64,000 bases of DNA from Moorella mulderi DSM 14980 (GCF_001594015.1 NZ_LTBC01000001.1:310001-374000), one strand, 5' to 3'; counted from the first letter of the stretch, positions 21,330 through 30,776 are shown. Program-made: numbers and translations. Notes: a model not told the origin generated them from the letters alone.

Positions 21330-22400
21330 TTAAGCATGGATGATGCGGTTGGCTGCTGACTTGCGCAGGCGGTTCATGATGGCCAGGCCCAGGCCTTCTT
21401 CGGCTATGGTTTCGGCCAGGATGATGTCGGCCCGGTGGCGGTCACAGTTGCGCAGCGCACTAAAAAGATTGGCGGCAATGGTAGCCGGCTGGGAGCGGCT
21501 GCCCAGGACCTCCAGGTAATCGGGCCGGGGCTCCTGCTGGTAAGCCGCGGCCGTTTCCCTGGTCGCCAGGACGGCCACCCGGCATCCCCTTTGCTGCCAG
21601 GCTGCCACCAGGGCCCGGATTTTAGCCGTCACCCGGTCCAGTTCGCCGGTAATGAGATAAACTTCACCCCGCGGGGCATAGTGTTTATACTTCATCCCCG
21701 GCGCCCGCGGCTGCGCCACCTGGCTGCCGCGGACGGCCGGGTCAATAGCTACTTCGCCGAGGACAGCTTTCAGATCTTCATAGGTCACTCCCCCCGGTCT
21801 TAAAATGGTGGGCACCGGGGTTGTCAGGTCCAGGACCGTTGATTCTACCCCCACGGTAGCCGGCCCGCCATCGACGACGGCATCAATCTTGCCCCGCAGG
21901 TCTTTCAGGACGTGCTGGCCGGTGGTAGGGCTGGGGCGGCCGGAGATATTGGCGCTGGGAGCTGCTATGGGCAGGCGGGCGACCCGGATGAGGGCCTGGG
22001 CCACCGGGTGGGCAGGCATGCGGATGCCTACCGTATCCAGGCCGGCGGTCACGATATCCGGGATCAGGTCGCCCCGCGGCAGGACCAGGGTCAGGGGCCC
22101 GGGCCAGAAGCGCTGCATGAGCAGGGTCGCCCGGGGCGGCAGGTAGGCCACCAGGTCCTGGACATCCCGGAAACTGGCAATATGGACAATCAGGGGATTG
22201 TCGGCCGGCCGTCCCTTGGCGCGAAAGATGCGCCGCACCGCCCGGCCATCCAGGGCATTGGCCCCCAGGCCGTAGACCGTTTCCGTGGGGAAGGCCACCA
22301 CCCCGCCCCGGTTAAGGATCCGGGCCGCCAGGCGAATTTTATGGAGTTCCGGTACCAGGGGATCTATTTTTAAGTACTTCGTCCGTTTACCCACAGCCAC
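21330..22400 (-). CDS. tsaC: L-threonylcarbamoyladenylate synthase (Sua5 type)
   Basis: Start GTG 22400 behind AGAGGTG; the frame is open to 22478 inside prmC. 356 aa: a YrdC domain (GGVVAFPTETVYGLGANALD, KGRPADNPLIVHI, PSANISGRPSPTT) and a C-terminal Sua5 domain (KYKHYAPRGEVYL). It makes the TC-AMP used for t6A37 in tRNAs reading ANN codons. prmC and prfA upstream are translation factors too, a common cluster. Confidence 0.95.
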   Translation of the reverse strand: MAVGKRTKYLKIDPLVPELHKIRLAARILNRGGVVAFPTETVYGLGANALDGRAVRRIFRAKGRPADNPLIVHIASFRDVQDLVAYLPPRATLLMQRFWPGPLTLVLPRGDLIPDIVTAGLDTVGIRMPAHPVAQALIRVARLPIAAPSANISGRPSPTTGQHVLKDLRGKIDAVVDGGPATVGVESTVLDLTTPVPTILRPGGVTYEDLKAVLGEVAIDPAVRGSQVAQPRAPGMKYKHYAPRGEVYLITGELDRVTAKIRALVAAWQQRGCRVAVLATRETAAAYQQEPRPDYLEVLGSRSQPATIAANLFSALRNCDRHRADIILAETIAEEGLGLAIMNRLRKSAANRIIHA

Positions 22401-22431
22401 CCATTTCACCTCTATGTATTTATCCCTGTTA

Positions 22432-23289
22432 TTATTCTTCCCGGCGATAGGCCAGGAAACAACGATCGCGGCCGCCATAATCGGGTAACACCGCCATATC
22501 CCGGTAAGCCCCGGCGGCCGCTGCCAGGTCCCGGACGGCCCTGCCTTGATTATACCCGATTTCCAGGGCCAGGAGCCCCCCTACCTTTAAAACTTCCGGT
22601 GCCCCGGGTAACAGGACCCGGTAGGCGCGCAAACCGTCGGGGCCGCCGTCCAGGGCCAGGCGCGGCTCGGCCCGGACCTCCGGCGGCAACCTGTCCAGTT
22701 CGGCCGCAGGTATGTAGGGAGGGTTGGCCACCAGGGCATCTAACTTTAAACCCTTAAGGGGCGCCAAAAAATCGCCCTGCAGGAAAGTAACCCGGCCTGC
22801 CAGGCCTAAAGCACGGGCATTCTGCCGGGCTACTTCCAGGGCTGCCGGGCTTATGTCAGTGGCGTAAACTTTGGCGTTGGGCAGGTAGTAGGCCAGGCTT
22901 AAAGCTATGGCCCCGCTACCCGTGCCGCAATCGGCAATGACATAGCTCCCGTCAGGCTCGAGGCGCTTTAAGACGGCTTCCACCACCACTTCCGTGTCCT
23001 GGCGGGGGATTAAAACCGCCGGGGTAACTTTAAACTCCAGGGACATGAATTCCTGGCGGCCGGTAAGGTACTGGAGGGGGTACCCGGCCACCCGGCGCTC
23101 CACGGCCGGCCAGAACCTGGCCGCAGCGGCAGGCTCCAGTTCCTCCTCCAGCCGGGCCAGGAGCTCAGGGCGGGTATACCGGCCGGCCCAGGCCAGGAGG
23201 ACTTCCGCCTCCAGGCGGGGCCGGGGGAGCCCTGCCGCCGCGAGTTTCCGGGTTGCTTCTTTTAAGGCTTCCTGGAGGGTCAATCCCAA
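22432..23289 (-). CDS. prmC: Release factor glutamine methyltransferase
   Basis: 285 aa from TTG behind GGAGG. SAM-binding VIADCGTGSGAIALSLA and the catalytic NPPYIPAAEL are intact. It methylates the Gln of the GGQ motif in release factors, and its gene follows prfA by 4 nt. The end overlaps the upstream part of the tsaC frame. Confidence 0.97.
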   Translation of the reverse strand: MGLTLQEALKEATRKLAAAGLPRPRLEAEVLLAWAGRYTRPELLARLEEELEPAAAARFWPAVERRVAGYPLQYLTGRQEFMSLEFKVTPAVLIPRQDTEVVVEAVLKRLEPDGSYVIADCGTGSGAIALSLAYYLPNAKVYATDISPAALEVARQNARALGLAGRVTFLQGDFLAPLKGLKLDALVANPPYIPAAELDRLPPEVRAEPRLALDGGPDGLRAYRVLLPGAPEVLKVGGLLALEIGYNQGRAVRDLAAAAGAYRDMAVLPDYGGRDRCFLAYRREE

Positions 23290-23293
23290 CGCC

Positions 23294-24364
23294 TTAAGCC
23301 TCCATATTCTTTAAACGCTCGGCCTGGTCACTGGTCACCAGGGCATCGATGATTTCGTCCAGTTCGCCATCCAGGATAGCATCCAGGTGGTGCAGGGTCA
23401 GGCCGATCCGGTGGTCGGTTACCCGGTTCTGGGGAAAATTGTAGGTGCGGATCCGCTCGCTGCGGTCGCCGCTACCCACCTGGGAACGCCGTTCGGCCGC
23501 CAGCTCCCCCTCCTGCTCGGCCCGGGCCATATCCAGGAGGCGAGCCCGCAGGACCTTCAGCGCCTTCTCCTTGTTCTTCAGCTGCGACTTCTCGTCCTGG
23601 CAGGATACCACCAGGCCCGTCGGCAGGTGGGTAATCCGTACCGCCGAGTAGGTGGTGTTGACTGACTGGCCCCCGGGCCCGCTGGAACAAAAGATGTCAA
23701 TCCGCAGGTCCTCGGGGTTAATCTCCACATCTACTTCTTCCGCCTCGGGCAGGACGGCTACGGTAGCTGTGGAGGTATGAATCCGTCCCCCGGACTCGGT
23801 GGTGGGGATGCGCTGCACCCGGTGGACGCCGCTTTCAAACTTCAGGCGGCTGTAAACTCCCTGGCCTTCAATCAGGAAAATAATTTCCTTGAAGCCCCCC
23901 AGTTCCGTGGGATGGGAGCTGATAATCTCCGTCCGCCAGCGGTTTTTTTCCGCATAGCGCTGGTACATGCGAAAAAGGTCGCCGGCAAAAAGGGCCGCTT
24001 CATCACCCCCGGCTCCGGCCCGGATCTCCATGATGATATTCTTTTCGTCGTTGGGATCTTTGGGCAGGAGCAGGATCTTTAACTGCCGTTCCAAGTTCTC
24101 CCTTTCCTCTTCCAGGCGTTTTATTTCATTTGTTAGGAAGTCGCGGAACTCGGGATCCTTTTCTTCTTCCAACATGGCCCGGCTTTCTTCCAGGTCGGAC
24201 ATGACCCGGCGATACTGGCGAAAGGTCGTAACTATTTCTTCCAGGGCTGCGTGGGCCCGGGCATGCTTCTGCAATTGCTCCGGGTCGGCGATTACTGCCG
24301 GGTCGCCCATGAGCCGGCCCAGTTCTTCATATTTAGCTTCGAGCTGTTCCAGCTTCTCCAGCAT
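23294..24364 (-). CDS. prfA: Peptide chain release factor 1
   Basis: 356 aa. GGQ in [11 protein letters not shown] triggers peptidyl-tRNA hydrolysis. The stop-codon-reading PxT tripeptide is Pro-Thr-Thr in [13 protein letters not shown], which marks RF1 (UAA/UAG) rather than RF2. There is no programmed frameshift, as expected for RF1. Confidence 0.98.
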   Translation of the reverse strand: MLEKLEQLEAKYEELGRLMGDPAVIADPEQLQKHARAHAALEEIVTTFRQYRRVMSDLEESRAMLEEEKDPEFRDFLTNEIKRLEEERENLERQLKILLLPKDPNDEKNIIMEIRAGAGGDEAALFAGDLFRMYQRYAEKNRWRTEIISSHPTELGGFKEIIFLIEGQGVYSRLKFESGVHRVQRIPTTESGGRIHTSTATVAVLPEAEEVDVEINPEDLRIDIFCSSGPGGQSVNTTYSAVRITHLPTGLVVSCQDEKSQLKNKEKALKVLRARLLDMARAEQEGELAAERRSQVGSGDRSERIRTYNFPQNRVTDHRIGLTLHHLDAILDGELDEIIDALVTSDQAERLKNMEA

Positions 24365-24370
24365 AAGGCA

Positions 24371-25294
24371 TCACCTCGCTTCTTCCTCCCGCGCCGCTTC
24401 CAGGGCGGCCAGGGCTACCTCCAGCATGCCGTCGTCGGGCTCCCGTGTAGTAAGCTTTTGCAGCCACAGGCCCGGGGCAGCTATGGCCCGGACCCAGGGT
24501 ACGTTTAAATGACGGCCGGTGAATTTGAGCAGTTCATAGGCCAGGCCAGCTACTACCGGCAGCAATACCAGGCGGGAGGCCAGGCGCCAGGTAATCCCAC
24601 CCCGGCCAACGATGGAAAAAAAGACGATGGTTAATACCAGGACCAGCAGGAGGAAGCTGGTACCGCACCGGGGGTGCAGGGTCGAATAGGGCCGCACCGT
24701 TTCCACCCTTAAATCTTCCCCTGCCTCCAGGGCATTAATTACTTTATGCTCGGCCCCGTGGTACTGGAAGACGCGCTGGACGTCTTTGACCCGGCCAATG
24801 GCCGCCACGTAGCCTAAAAAGAGGAGCATCCTGAGCAGCCCCTCGACTACATTCTGCCAGAAGATAGATAAATGGTTATGGAGGAGCAGGGCCGCCCCGG
24901 CCGGGAGGAGGACAAAGAAACCCACGGCCGCCGCCAGGGCAATGGCTACCGTCAGGACCAGGTCCCTGGTGCTTAACTCCTCTTCTTCTCCCTCCATAGC
25001 CTGGTTGGCCGAAAAGGTTAGATACCGGATACCCAGGATTAAAGACTCAAATAAGGCCACAACGCCGCGGAGCAGGGGTAGTTTTAAAACAGGGTAACGG
25101 GCAGTGATGGAACTGTTGGGTTCGGCCTCGACCAGGATCTCGCCGCTGGCTTTACGGATGGCTACTGCCGTTTTGTGTGGCCCCCGCATCATCACGCCCT
25201 CAATGACGGCCTGGCCGCCGTATTGCACCTCGGGGGCCGCCGGCAATAGGAAAAAGCAGAGCCTGCGGCTCCGCCTTTTTGCCCTAGCGACCAT
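24371..25294 (-). CDS. yqhQ: DUF1385 membrane protein (YqhQ family)
   Basis: 307 aa from ATG 25294, which overlaps the rpmE stop by 11 nt; no SD, so translation is probably coupled. [16 protein letters not shown] and [17 protein letters not shown] are the family signatures, with [11 protein letters not shown]; His, Glu and Cys here look like metal ligands. Four or five membrane helices. Function is not known; it is widespread in Firmicutes, often near prfA. Confidence 0.9.
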   Translation of the reverse strand: MVARAKRRSRRLCFFLLPAAPEVQYGGQAVIEGVMMRGPHKTAVAIRKASGEILVEAEPNSSITARYPVLKLPLLRGVVALFESLILGIRYLTFSANQAMEGEEEELSTRDLVLTVAIALAAAVGFFVLLPAGAALLLHNHLSIFWQNVVEGLLRMLLFLGYVAAIGRVKDVQRVFQYHGAEHKVINALEAGEDLRVETVRPYSTLHPRCGTSFLLLVLVLTIVFFSIVGRGGITWRLASRLVLLPVVAGLAYELLKFTGRHLNVPWVRAIAAPGLWLQKLTTREPDDGMLEVALAALEAAREEEAR

Positions 25295-25484
25295 ATTTTT
25301 GCCGGAAACGCTCAATCCGCCCGCCACGCTCGACTACCCTTTGCCGGGTACCGGTGTAAAAGGGATGGCACTGAGAGCATATCTCTACCCGGATCTCTTT
25401 TTTGGTGGAACGTGTCTCAATGACATTACCGCAGGCACAGATAATCCGGGCTTTGTCGTAATTGGGATGAATATCGGGTTTCAC
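25284..25484 (-). CDS. rpmE: Ribosomal protein L31 (zinc type)
   Basis: 66 aa from GTG behind GGAGGTG. The zinc ligands CAC and CSQC (IICACGN and [12 protein letters not shown]) are complete, so this is the form used under zinc-replete growth. [24 protein letters not shown] is the conserved tail, here split by no gaps. A strong extended -10 promoter lies 38 nt upstream. Confidence 0.97.
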   Translation of the reverse strand: MKPDIHPNYDKARIICACGNVIETRSTKKEIRVEICSQCHPFYTGTRQRVVERGGRIERFRQKYGR

Positions 25485-25521
25485 GCCATCTTCACCTCCG
25501 CGGGAAAATCAAACTCATATC

Positions 25522-25550
25522 AGTATAACATGAAAGGGCCGCCAGTGCAA
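25522..25550 (-). promoter_or_regulatory. Promoter of rpmE
   Basis: -35 TTGCAC (25545-25550), 17 nt, extended -10 TGT-TATACT (25522-25527) on the minus strand. Confidence 0.65.
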
Positions 25551-25587
25551 AGAAAAAAATTGGCGGGGGGCAAATCCCCTTACCATC

Positions 25588-25616
25588 AAAAAAAGGCCGG
25601 CGTACCGGCCCTTTTT
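25588..25616 (-). terminator. Rho-independent terminator of the LysM/M23 gene
   Basis: GGCCGG/CCGGCC stem (25595-25600, 25605-25610) with a 4-nt loop, extended by A/T pairs and followed on the minus strand by T7. It touches the stop codon of the upstream gene. Confidence 0.9.
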
Positions 25617-26511
25617 ACCTCTTTAAGAATCGTTCGGGGTTGATGGCCTTGCCCTTTTCCCGGATTTCAAAATGAACGTGGGGACCGGTGGCATTGCCCG
25701 TACCGCCCACTTCGGCAATGGGCTCACCGGCCCGGACGTACTCACCCACCTTGACCAGATTGCGGGAGTTATGGGCATAAACAGTCTCCAGCCCATTGCC
25801 ATGGTCGAGTTTAACCATGTTACCATAGATACCGTTACCCCAGCCGGAAAAAGTTACCACCCCGGACCAGGCGGCCTGGATGTAATCCCCCACCTTGCCG
25901 GCAATATCCAGGCCGTGGTGGAACTCATTATCCCGCCAGCCAAAGCCGGATGTAATGGCGCCGATGAGGGGCCAGAGAAAGGAAACCGGCCTTAAGCTAC
26001 GGGAAGCAGGTAGAGGCTCTACCCTGGTGACCGGTACCCCGCGTGGCGAACCGGGGATAGTCAGAACCATACCAATCCGCAGCCGCCTGGCATCGACAAT
26101 ACCGTTGGCAGCGGCCAGGCTTTCCACGCTGGTGCCAAAACGCCGCGCAATATCCCAGAGGGTGTCCCCGGCAGCTACCGTATAGCTCCGCTCTTCTTCG
26201 TGGGGCAGCACCAAGAACTGGCCCGGTGTCAGGACGGCATCAGGTTCCAGGTAATTCATCACCGCCACCAGCTCGGGGTCAGCCTGGTAGCGGCGGGCAA
26301 TACGCTCCAGGGTGTCGCCTTCTTCTACCCGGTAGATGCGGGTATAGTTATTGACCCGGGCAGCCAGTTCCTGGTAGGTTGCCGGCGCGAGGACGGTCGC
26401 CACCTGCTGCAAATCCTCGATGACGGCCGCTTGCGCCGGGAAGGCAAAAAGGCTGTTAACGAGCAGGGCCAACCCCAGGGCCAGACTTACCGCCATCTTT
26501 TTGTACAGCAT
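25615..26511 (-). CDS. Secreted LysM-LysM-M23 peptidase
   Basis: Start ATG 26511 behind AGGAGTG; two upstream in-frame ATGs lack SDs. 298 aa. The signal peptide ends near AFPAQA, followed by LysM 1 (YRVEEGDTLERIARRYQA), LysM 2 (YTVAAGDTLWDIARRFG) and a C-terminal M23 domain. Zinc motif residues are present: HHGLD, YAHNSR and HVHFE. Such proteins bind glycan through LysM and cut cross-bridges, or regulate other hydrolases. It lies between rho and rpmE, which are neighbours in Bacillus. Cleavage specificity is unknown. Confidence 0.9.
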   Translation of the reverse strand: MLYKKMAVSLALGLALLVNSLFAFPAQAAVIEDLQQVATVLAPATYQELAARVNNYTRIYRVEEGDTLERIARRYQADPELVAVMNYLEPDAVLTPGQFLVLPHEEERSYTVAAGDTLWDIARRFGTSVESLAAANGIVDARRLRIGMVLTIPGSPRGVPVTRVEPLPASRSLRPVSFLWPLIGAITSGFGWRDNEFHHGLDIAGKVGDYIQAAWSGVVTFSGWGNGIYGNMVKLDHGNGLETVYAHNSRNLVKVGEYVRAGEPIAEVGGTGNATGPHVHFEIREKGKAINPERFLKR

Positions 26512-26590
26512 TTTTTCACTCCTATCCTTTGCCATTCTGGCATTAGTTGCCTTTTTTCCCATTTAGCCTTTATTTTAGCCATACGTAAAC

Positions 26591-26618
26591 AAAAATATAC
26601 CCCGTTCTGGACGGGGTT
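26591..26618 (-). terminator. Rho-independent terminator after rho
   Basis: CCCCGT/ACGGGG stem (26600-26605, 26611-26616), 5-nt loop, then TATATTTTTG on the minus strand. It lies past a second hairpin (26650-26680). Confidence 0.8.
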
Positions 26619-26649
26619 AGTCTTGCAATTGCCAACTGTCTATTTTGCT

Positions 26650-26680
26650 GGTTTTGTTTTCGCTCGCTCCAAACAAAACC
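26650..26680 (-). repeat. Hairpin with conserved 11-nt loop, copy 2
   Basis: Arms GGTTTTGTTT/AAACAAAACC and loop TCGCTCGCTCC (26660-26670), one base different from the loop at 20135-20145. Like copy 1 it is just downstream of a gene (rho). Confidence 0.7.
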
Positions 26681-26728
26681 CGGCCTTATACTATTTTTAG
26701 CATTTTGCTAACGGAGTTGCTAGCCTCA

Positions 26729-28009
26729 CTAATGCTCCCGGGGGAATAAGGCCGGCAGGGCGCGCAGGAGATCCTTGTTGCTTTTGGTCTTTTGCATGGA
26801 GTCAATTAACACCTCGGCTACTTCTACCGGACCCATGCCGCTGGTTACCCGCCGGAAATGCCAGACCAGCTCCAGCTCCTCAGAGCTTAATAACAATTCT
26901 TCCCGCCTCGTACCGGAGCGCTTGACGTCAATGGCCGGGAAAATGCGGCGTTCGGCCAGTTTCCGGTCCAGGATGAGTTCCATATTGCCCGTTCCTTTAA
27001 ATTCTTCAAAGATAACTTCATCCATGCGGCTGCCGGTTTCAATCAGGGCCGTCGCCACAATGGTCAGACTCCCCCCTTCTTCCACCTTGCGGGCAGCACC
27101 GAAAAAGCGTTTGGGTTTATAGAGGGCGCTGGGATCAACGCCGCCGGAAAGGGTGCGGCCGCTGGGAGGGACGACCAGGTTGTGGGCCCGGGCCAGGCGG
27201 GTGATGCTGTCCAGGAGGACGACGACGTCTTTTTTATGCTCCACCAGGCGTTTGGCCCGTTCCAGGACCATATCGGCCACCTTGACGTGGTTGTCCGGCA
27301 GCTCGTCAAAGGTGGAGCTGACCACCTCACCCCGCACCGAGCGTTCAATGTCGGTGACTTCTTCGGGCCGTTCGTCGATTAATAAGATTATCAGTTCAAC
27401 GTCGGGATAGTTGGTAGTGATGGCGTTGGCGATTTTTTTCAGCAGCACGGTCTTGCCGGCCTTGGGAGGGGAAACGATCAGGGCCCGCTGGCCTTTACCC
27501 AGGGGAGCAATCAGGTCGATAATCCGGGTGGAGGGGTCGCCGTTATCCGTCTCCAGGGTATAACGTTCGTAAGGGTAAATGGGCGTCAGGGCATCAAAGT
27601 GCAGGCGTTCCGGCGATGTCTCCGGGTTTTCCCCGTTGACCTTCTCCACCCGCAGCAGGGCGAAAAAGCGCTCGTTATCCTTGGGAGGGCGGACCAGGCC
27701 GGCTACCTTGTCTCCCGTGCGCAGGTCAAAACGGCGGATCTGGGAAGGGGAGATATAAATATCATCGCCGCTGGGTATGTAGCCGAAGGGGCGTAAGAAG
27801 CCGTAGCCATCCGGGAGGATTTCCAGGATGCCCTGGGCCTGCAGTTGCTCCTCCTTTTCCTGTTCCTGCTGTTCCTTCTGGGCCAGGGCCTTGGCAATTT
27901 CAAAGACCAGCTCTTTTTTGCGCAGGCGGTAATAGCCGCTTAAATTGAGCTCCCGGGCTATCCGGTAGAGCTCAACCAAGGTCTTGCTTTCTAACTCGGC
28001 AGTATTCAA
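26729..28009 (-). CDS. rho: Transcription termination factor Rho
   Basis: 426 aa from TTG behind GGAGG. N-terminal helix domain ([19 protein letters not shown]), cold-shock-like RNA-binding domain ([14 protein letters not shown]), then the RecA-like motor with P-loop [13 protein letters not shown], Walker [15 protein letters not shown] and the Q/R-loop region ([24 protein letters not shown], given in part). The hexamer unwinds RNA to stop transcription. There is no large N-terminal insertion. Confidence 0.98.
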   Translation of the reverse strand: MNTAELESKTLVELYRIARELNLSGYYRLRKKELVFEIAKALAQKEQQEQEKEEQLQAQGILEILPDGYGFLRPFGYIPSGDDIYISPSQIRRFDLRTGDKVAGLVRPPKDNERFFALLRVEKVNGENPETSPERLHFDALTPIYPYERYTLETDNGDPSTRIIDLIAPLGKGQRALIVSPPKAGKTVLLKKIANAITTNYPDVELIILLIDERPEEVTDIERSVRGEVVSSTFDELPDNHVKVADMVLERAKRLVEHKKDVVVLLDSITRLARAHNLVVPPSGRTLSGGVDPSALYKPKRFFGAARKVEEGGSLTIVATALIETGSRMDEVIFEEFKGTGNMELILDRKLAERRIFPAIDVKRSGTRREELLLSSEELELVWHFRRVTSGMGPVEVAEVLIDSMQKTKSNKDLLRALPALFPREH

Positions 28010-28028
28010 ATGTGAATAACCTCCATAA

Positions 28029-28676
28029 TTACTTATCCTTTACTTTCTCCCAGTCGGCCAGAAACCTGGCCAGGCCGGCATCAGTCAGGGGGTGCTTTAC
28101 CATCTGCATGATAACTTTATAGGGAACGGTGGCGATATCAGCACCCAGGCGGGCGGCCTGGAGCACATGGAGGGGATGGCGGATACTGGCGGCAATAACC
28201 TGGGTTTCCAGGCCGTACTGGGCATAAATGGGAACAATATCGGCAATGACCTGCATGCCGTCATGGTTGATATCATCCAGGCGCCCCACAAAGGGACTCA
28301 CATAGGTTGCCCCGGCCAGGGCGGCGAGGAGTGCCTGGTTGGCGGAAAAGACCAGGGTAACGTTGGTTTTAATACCTTGAGCCGCCAGTTCTTTGACGGC
28401 CTTAAGACCCTCGGCAAGCATGGGGATCTTGATGACGATATTGGGGTGGATGGCTGCCAGCTCCAGGGCTTCGGCTATCATAGCCCCGGCTTCCGTGCTG
28501 ATTACTTCCGCGCTGATGGGGCCGTCCACAATGGCAGCAATCTCTTCCACAACCTGGCGGAAATTACGTCCTTCCCTGGCAATCAGGGAAGGATTGGTGG
28601 TTACACCTGAAATTATACCCAGATCATTGGCTGCTTTAATCTCTTCAATATTGGCTGAGTCGATGAAAATACGCAC
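28029..28676 (-). CDS. tal: Transaldolase / fructose-6-phosphate aldolase-like
   Basis: 215 aa from [14 protein letters not shown] near the start and the Schiff-base lysine in [20 protein letters not shown], followed by [11 protein letters not shown], identify the small (TalC/FSA) subfamily. Small Firmicute members are usually real transaldolases, moving a dihydroxyacetone unit between sugar phosphates. The fbaA-tal order matches Bacillus. A SigH-like promoter is at 28804-28828. Confidence 0.92.
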   Translation of the reverse strand: MRIFIDSANIEEIKAANDLGIISGVTTNPSLIAREGRNFRQVVEEIAAIVDGPISAEVISTEAGAMIAEALELAAIHPNIVIKIPMLAEGLKAVKELAAQGIKTNVTLVFSANQALLAALAGATYVSPFVGRLDDINHDGMQVIADIVPIYAQYGLETQVIAASIRHPLHVLQAARLGADIATVPYKVIMQMVKHPLTDAGLARFLADWEKVKDK

Positions 28677-28803
28677 TTCTTAAGGCACCTCCGTAAAATG
28701 GATGTAAGATGTGGGAAGTGAGAGGTTGGAAACTCATAGGTGAAGGGATATAAAAAACGAAAGTTATCTGGTAGAAAAAAGAAAGGCAAAACCTTAATAA
28801 ATC

Positions 28804-28828
28804 ATTCACCACGCAACGCCAGAATCCT
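28804..28828 (-). promoter_or_regulatory. SigH-like promoter of the transaldolase gene
   Basis: AGGATTC (28822-28828), 14 nt, GAAT (28804-28807) on the minus strand, within AGCAGGATTC. The leader to the tal start would be about 120 nt. The rest of 28677-28860 shows nothing else I can name. Confidence 0.5.
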
Positions 28829-28860
28829 GCTGGCGGCTGAAAAAAGTATAGATAAGGATA

Positions 28861-28891
28861 AGAGCCCGGCGGCAGGGGGCCGCGGGGCTCT
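28861..28891 (-). terminator. Terminator-like hairpin after the DUF1540 gene
   Basis: 13-nt arms (28861-28873 and 28879-28891) with one mismatch and a 5-nt loop. The minus-strand tail is TTATCCTT; the plus-strand tail is a better T5, so direction is not certain. Confidence 0.65.
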
Positions 28892-28909
28892 TTTTAAAGC
28901 CCGCTAAGG

Positions 28910-29062
28910 TTATTTCTTTTTGGGGCGGAAGGTATGGCAAGCCGTCCCATCAGAAGTGGTTACTTTACGATCGCCGCTGGACCTGACTTCAATGGAATCG
29001 GCAGTACAGGCCATGTTGTCCCAGAAATGACACTCTTCCACGCCGCATTTTATGCCCGCCAT
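28910..29062 (-). CDS. DUF1540 small cysteine protein
   Basis: 50 aa from ATG 29062 behind GGAGGTGGAG. Four cysteines at residues 6, 11, 19 and 42 (IKCGVEECHFW, MACTADSIEV, TACHTF) follow the DUF1540 pattern C-x4-C-x7-C-x22-C; a metal-binding knot is likely. DUF1540 proteins are common in spore-forming Firmicutes and have no settled function. It sits alone between fbaA and tal with a terminator behind it. Too short for automatic ORF calls, but SD, composition and motif make it convincing. Confidence 0.88.
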   Translation of the reverse strand: MAGIKCGVEECHFWDNMACTADSIEVRSSGDRKVTTSDGTACHTFRPKKK

Positions 29063-29099
29063 CTTTCTCCACCTCCTTTGGGTGTTCACCTATAGGTTT

Positions 29100-29972
29100 T
29101 CACCACGGGGGAGAAATATGCAAGCGACCGGCACAGCCAAAGACCTGCATTTTATGACGGATAATGCCGGTGGCAGCTTCCCGGGCCGGCCCCAGCACTT
29201 TACGGGGGTCGATTTCGTCAGGGTTGGCTGCCAGGGCCTGGCGGGTAGCTTCGACAAAGGCGATACGGATATCGGTATCGATGTTAATCTTGCGGACGCC
29301 CAGCTCCACGGCGCGGCGGATATCGGCATCGGGAACGCCGGAAGAACCGTGAAGGACTATAGGGGTGGGCACTAGGCGGTCAATGGCTGCCAGGCGGTCA
29401 AAATCCAGTTTGGGCGTGCCCTTGTAACGGCCGTGGGCCGTACCGATGGCTATGGCCAGGGCATCGACGCCCGTCTCGGCGGCAAAGCGCCTGGCCTCTT
29501 CGGGATCGGTCATGGTCGCCTCGCGTTCGGACACGCTGATGTGGTCCTCGGTGCCGCCGATTCTACCAAGTTCCCCCTCGACAGAAGCGCCCATGGCATG
29601 GGCAATCTCCACAACGCGCCTGGTCAGGGCAATGTTTTCTTCCAGAGGGTATTTGGAACCGTCGATCATGACCGAGGTAAAACCGGCCCGCAGGCAGCGC
29701 AGGACCTGGTTGAAGTCGGTGCCATGGTCAAGATGCAGGACTACCGGGACAGAGGTCCCTGCGGCTGCCGTCCGCACCAGGGCCGTTATGTACTCCAGGC
29801 CGGCATATTTAATCGCCCCCTGGCTGGCCTGGATGATAACCGGCGCCCCTTCTGCCTCGGCAGCATTGATGATGGCCTGGACAATTTCCATATTATTACA
29901 GTTAAAGGCCCCAACGGCATAGCCCTTGGCGTCGGCTTCTTTAAGAACCTCGGCCAGGGTAACTAAAGGCAT
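29100..29972 (-). CDS. fbaA: Fructose-bisphosphate aldolase, class II
   Basis: 290 aa. Zinc and substrate motifs are HLDHGTDFNQV, GTEDHISV, GTAHGRYKGTP and VLHGSSGVPD. It splits fructose-1,6-bisphosphate or makes it in gluconeogenesis, the direction needed for growth on CO2. The C-terminus is slightly longer than the Bacillus enzyme and ends in a non-conserved HISPPW. It lies downstream of spo0F and the zinc-ribbon gene. Confidence 0.96.
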   Translation of the reverse strand: MPLVTLAEVLKEADAKGYAVGAFNCNNMEIVQAIINAAEAEGAPVIIQASQGAIKYAGLEYITALVRTAAAGTSVPVVLHLDHGTDFNQVLRCLRAGFTSVMIDGSKYPLEENIALTRRVVEIAHAMGASVEGELGRIGGTEDHISVSEREATMTDPEEARRFAAETGVDALAIAIGTAHGRYKGTPKLDFDRLAAIDRLVPTPIVLHGSSGVPDADIRRAVELGVRKINIDTDIRIAFVEATRQALAANPDEIDPRKVLGPAREAATGIIRHKMQVFGCAGRLHISPPW

Positions 29973-30033
29973 AGAATCAACTCCTTAAATTTGGATTGTG
30001 CGCGGAAGGAAGTGGGAGATGGAATTTGCTGTT

Positions 30034-30054
30034 AAAACTGGCAACGCCAGTTTT
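30034..30054 (-). terminator. Hairpin after the zinc-ribbon gene
   Basis: Perfect 9-bp stem AAAACTGGC/GCCAGTTTT with a 3-nt loop, 24 nt past the stop codon. The 3' arm itself ends in TTTT; there is little U-run beyond it. Probable terminator ahead of fbaA. Confidence 0.6.
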
Positions 30055-30077
30055 ATCCTGCCTCTAACTTCCGTTCA

Positions 30078-30752
30078 TTATACCGGCGACTTCTGGCGGC
30101 GGCGATAACGCTGTTTGGCAGAGGTTTCATTTTTACTCACCAGGTGACCGGGCAGGCGGATTTCCTGTAAGTTCTCTACCCGCTCCAGGTCGGCCATGGT
30201 ACCGGCCGGCAGGTTTTTTTCCGCCCGGCAGGCCTCGCAGCGGAGCTGCAAATGGCCGGGAAAAATTTCTATTTCAATATTTTCGTTACCGCACCCGCAA
30301 CTGACGCGACCGTCTTCGGCCAGCTGGTAAATAAGGGACAGCAGCTGGTACATGACGTCCGGTTCCTCAAAATAATCGTCGAAACCAAGGTCCTGGGCCA
30401 CTTCGGCCAGGGTGCGGTCATGGCGCTGCACCGCCCGCTGCACCTTTTCCCGGGGACCAATAAAGCCGACCTCCAGCTCTGTCTCCTTACAGGTCAGGGT
30501 CAGGAGTTCCCGCGACCACAGTTCCTGGCGGGTATAGTGGCTGATATGAAGGCAATCACACATGCCGCAGTGATACTGGAGCCAGAAGTTCTTGCCCTTT
30601 TTCCTGCTGATGGTTAAAAGGGTGGTGCCGCAGCTGCACTCTGCCTGCCACGTCCGGCTCCCGGCGAAATTAAAGAGGGAAAGGCCGCGAAACTCCAGGC
30701 GGCCACAGGTTGGACAGCGTAAAACCACAACATTCAACGTGGGTATGAGCAT
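30078..30752 (-). CDS. Twelve-cysteine zinc-ribbon protein, function unknown
   Basis: 224 aa from ATG behind GAGGAGG. Not a family I recognise. Cysteines pair as C13xxC16 with C39xC41, C62xxC65xC67, and C152xC154 with C172xxC175, suggesting two zinc ribbons plus a third knot. A helical segment lies between them (residues 100-145) and the C-terminus is basic (KQRYRRRQKSPV). It stands between spo0F and fbaA, neighbours in Bacillus, and has its own SigH-like promoter and terminator. A nucleic-acid-binding or regulatory role is possible but not shown. Confidence 0.8.
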   Translation of the reverse strand: MLIPTLNVVVLRCPTCGRLEFRGLSLFNFAGSRTWQAECSCGTTLLTISRKKGKNFWLQYHCGMCDCLHISHYTRQELWSRELLTLTCKETELEVGFIGPREKVQRAVQRHDRTLAEVAQDLGFDDYFEEPDVMYQLLSLIYQLAEDGRVSCGCGNENIEIEIFPGHLQLRCEACRAEKNLPAGTMADLERVENLQEIRLPGHLVSKNETSAKQRYRRRQKSPV

Positions 30753-30776
30753 CTTTAATCCTCCTCACCCCTCCAT

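Noticed and set aside
20730-22400. Manganese riboswitch for mntP
   Set aside because: Only 15 nt separate mntP from tsaC, and I see no yybP-ykoY-like sequence in the operon.
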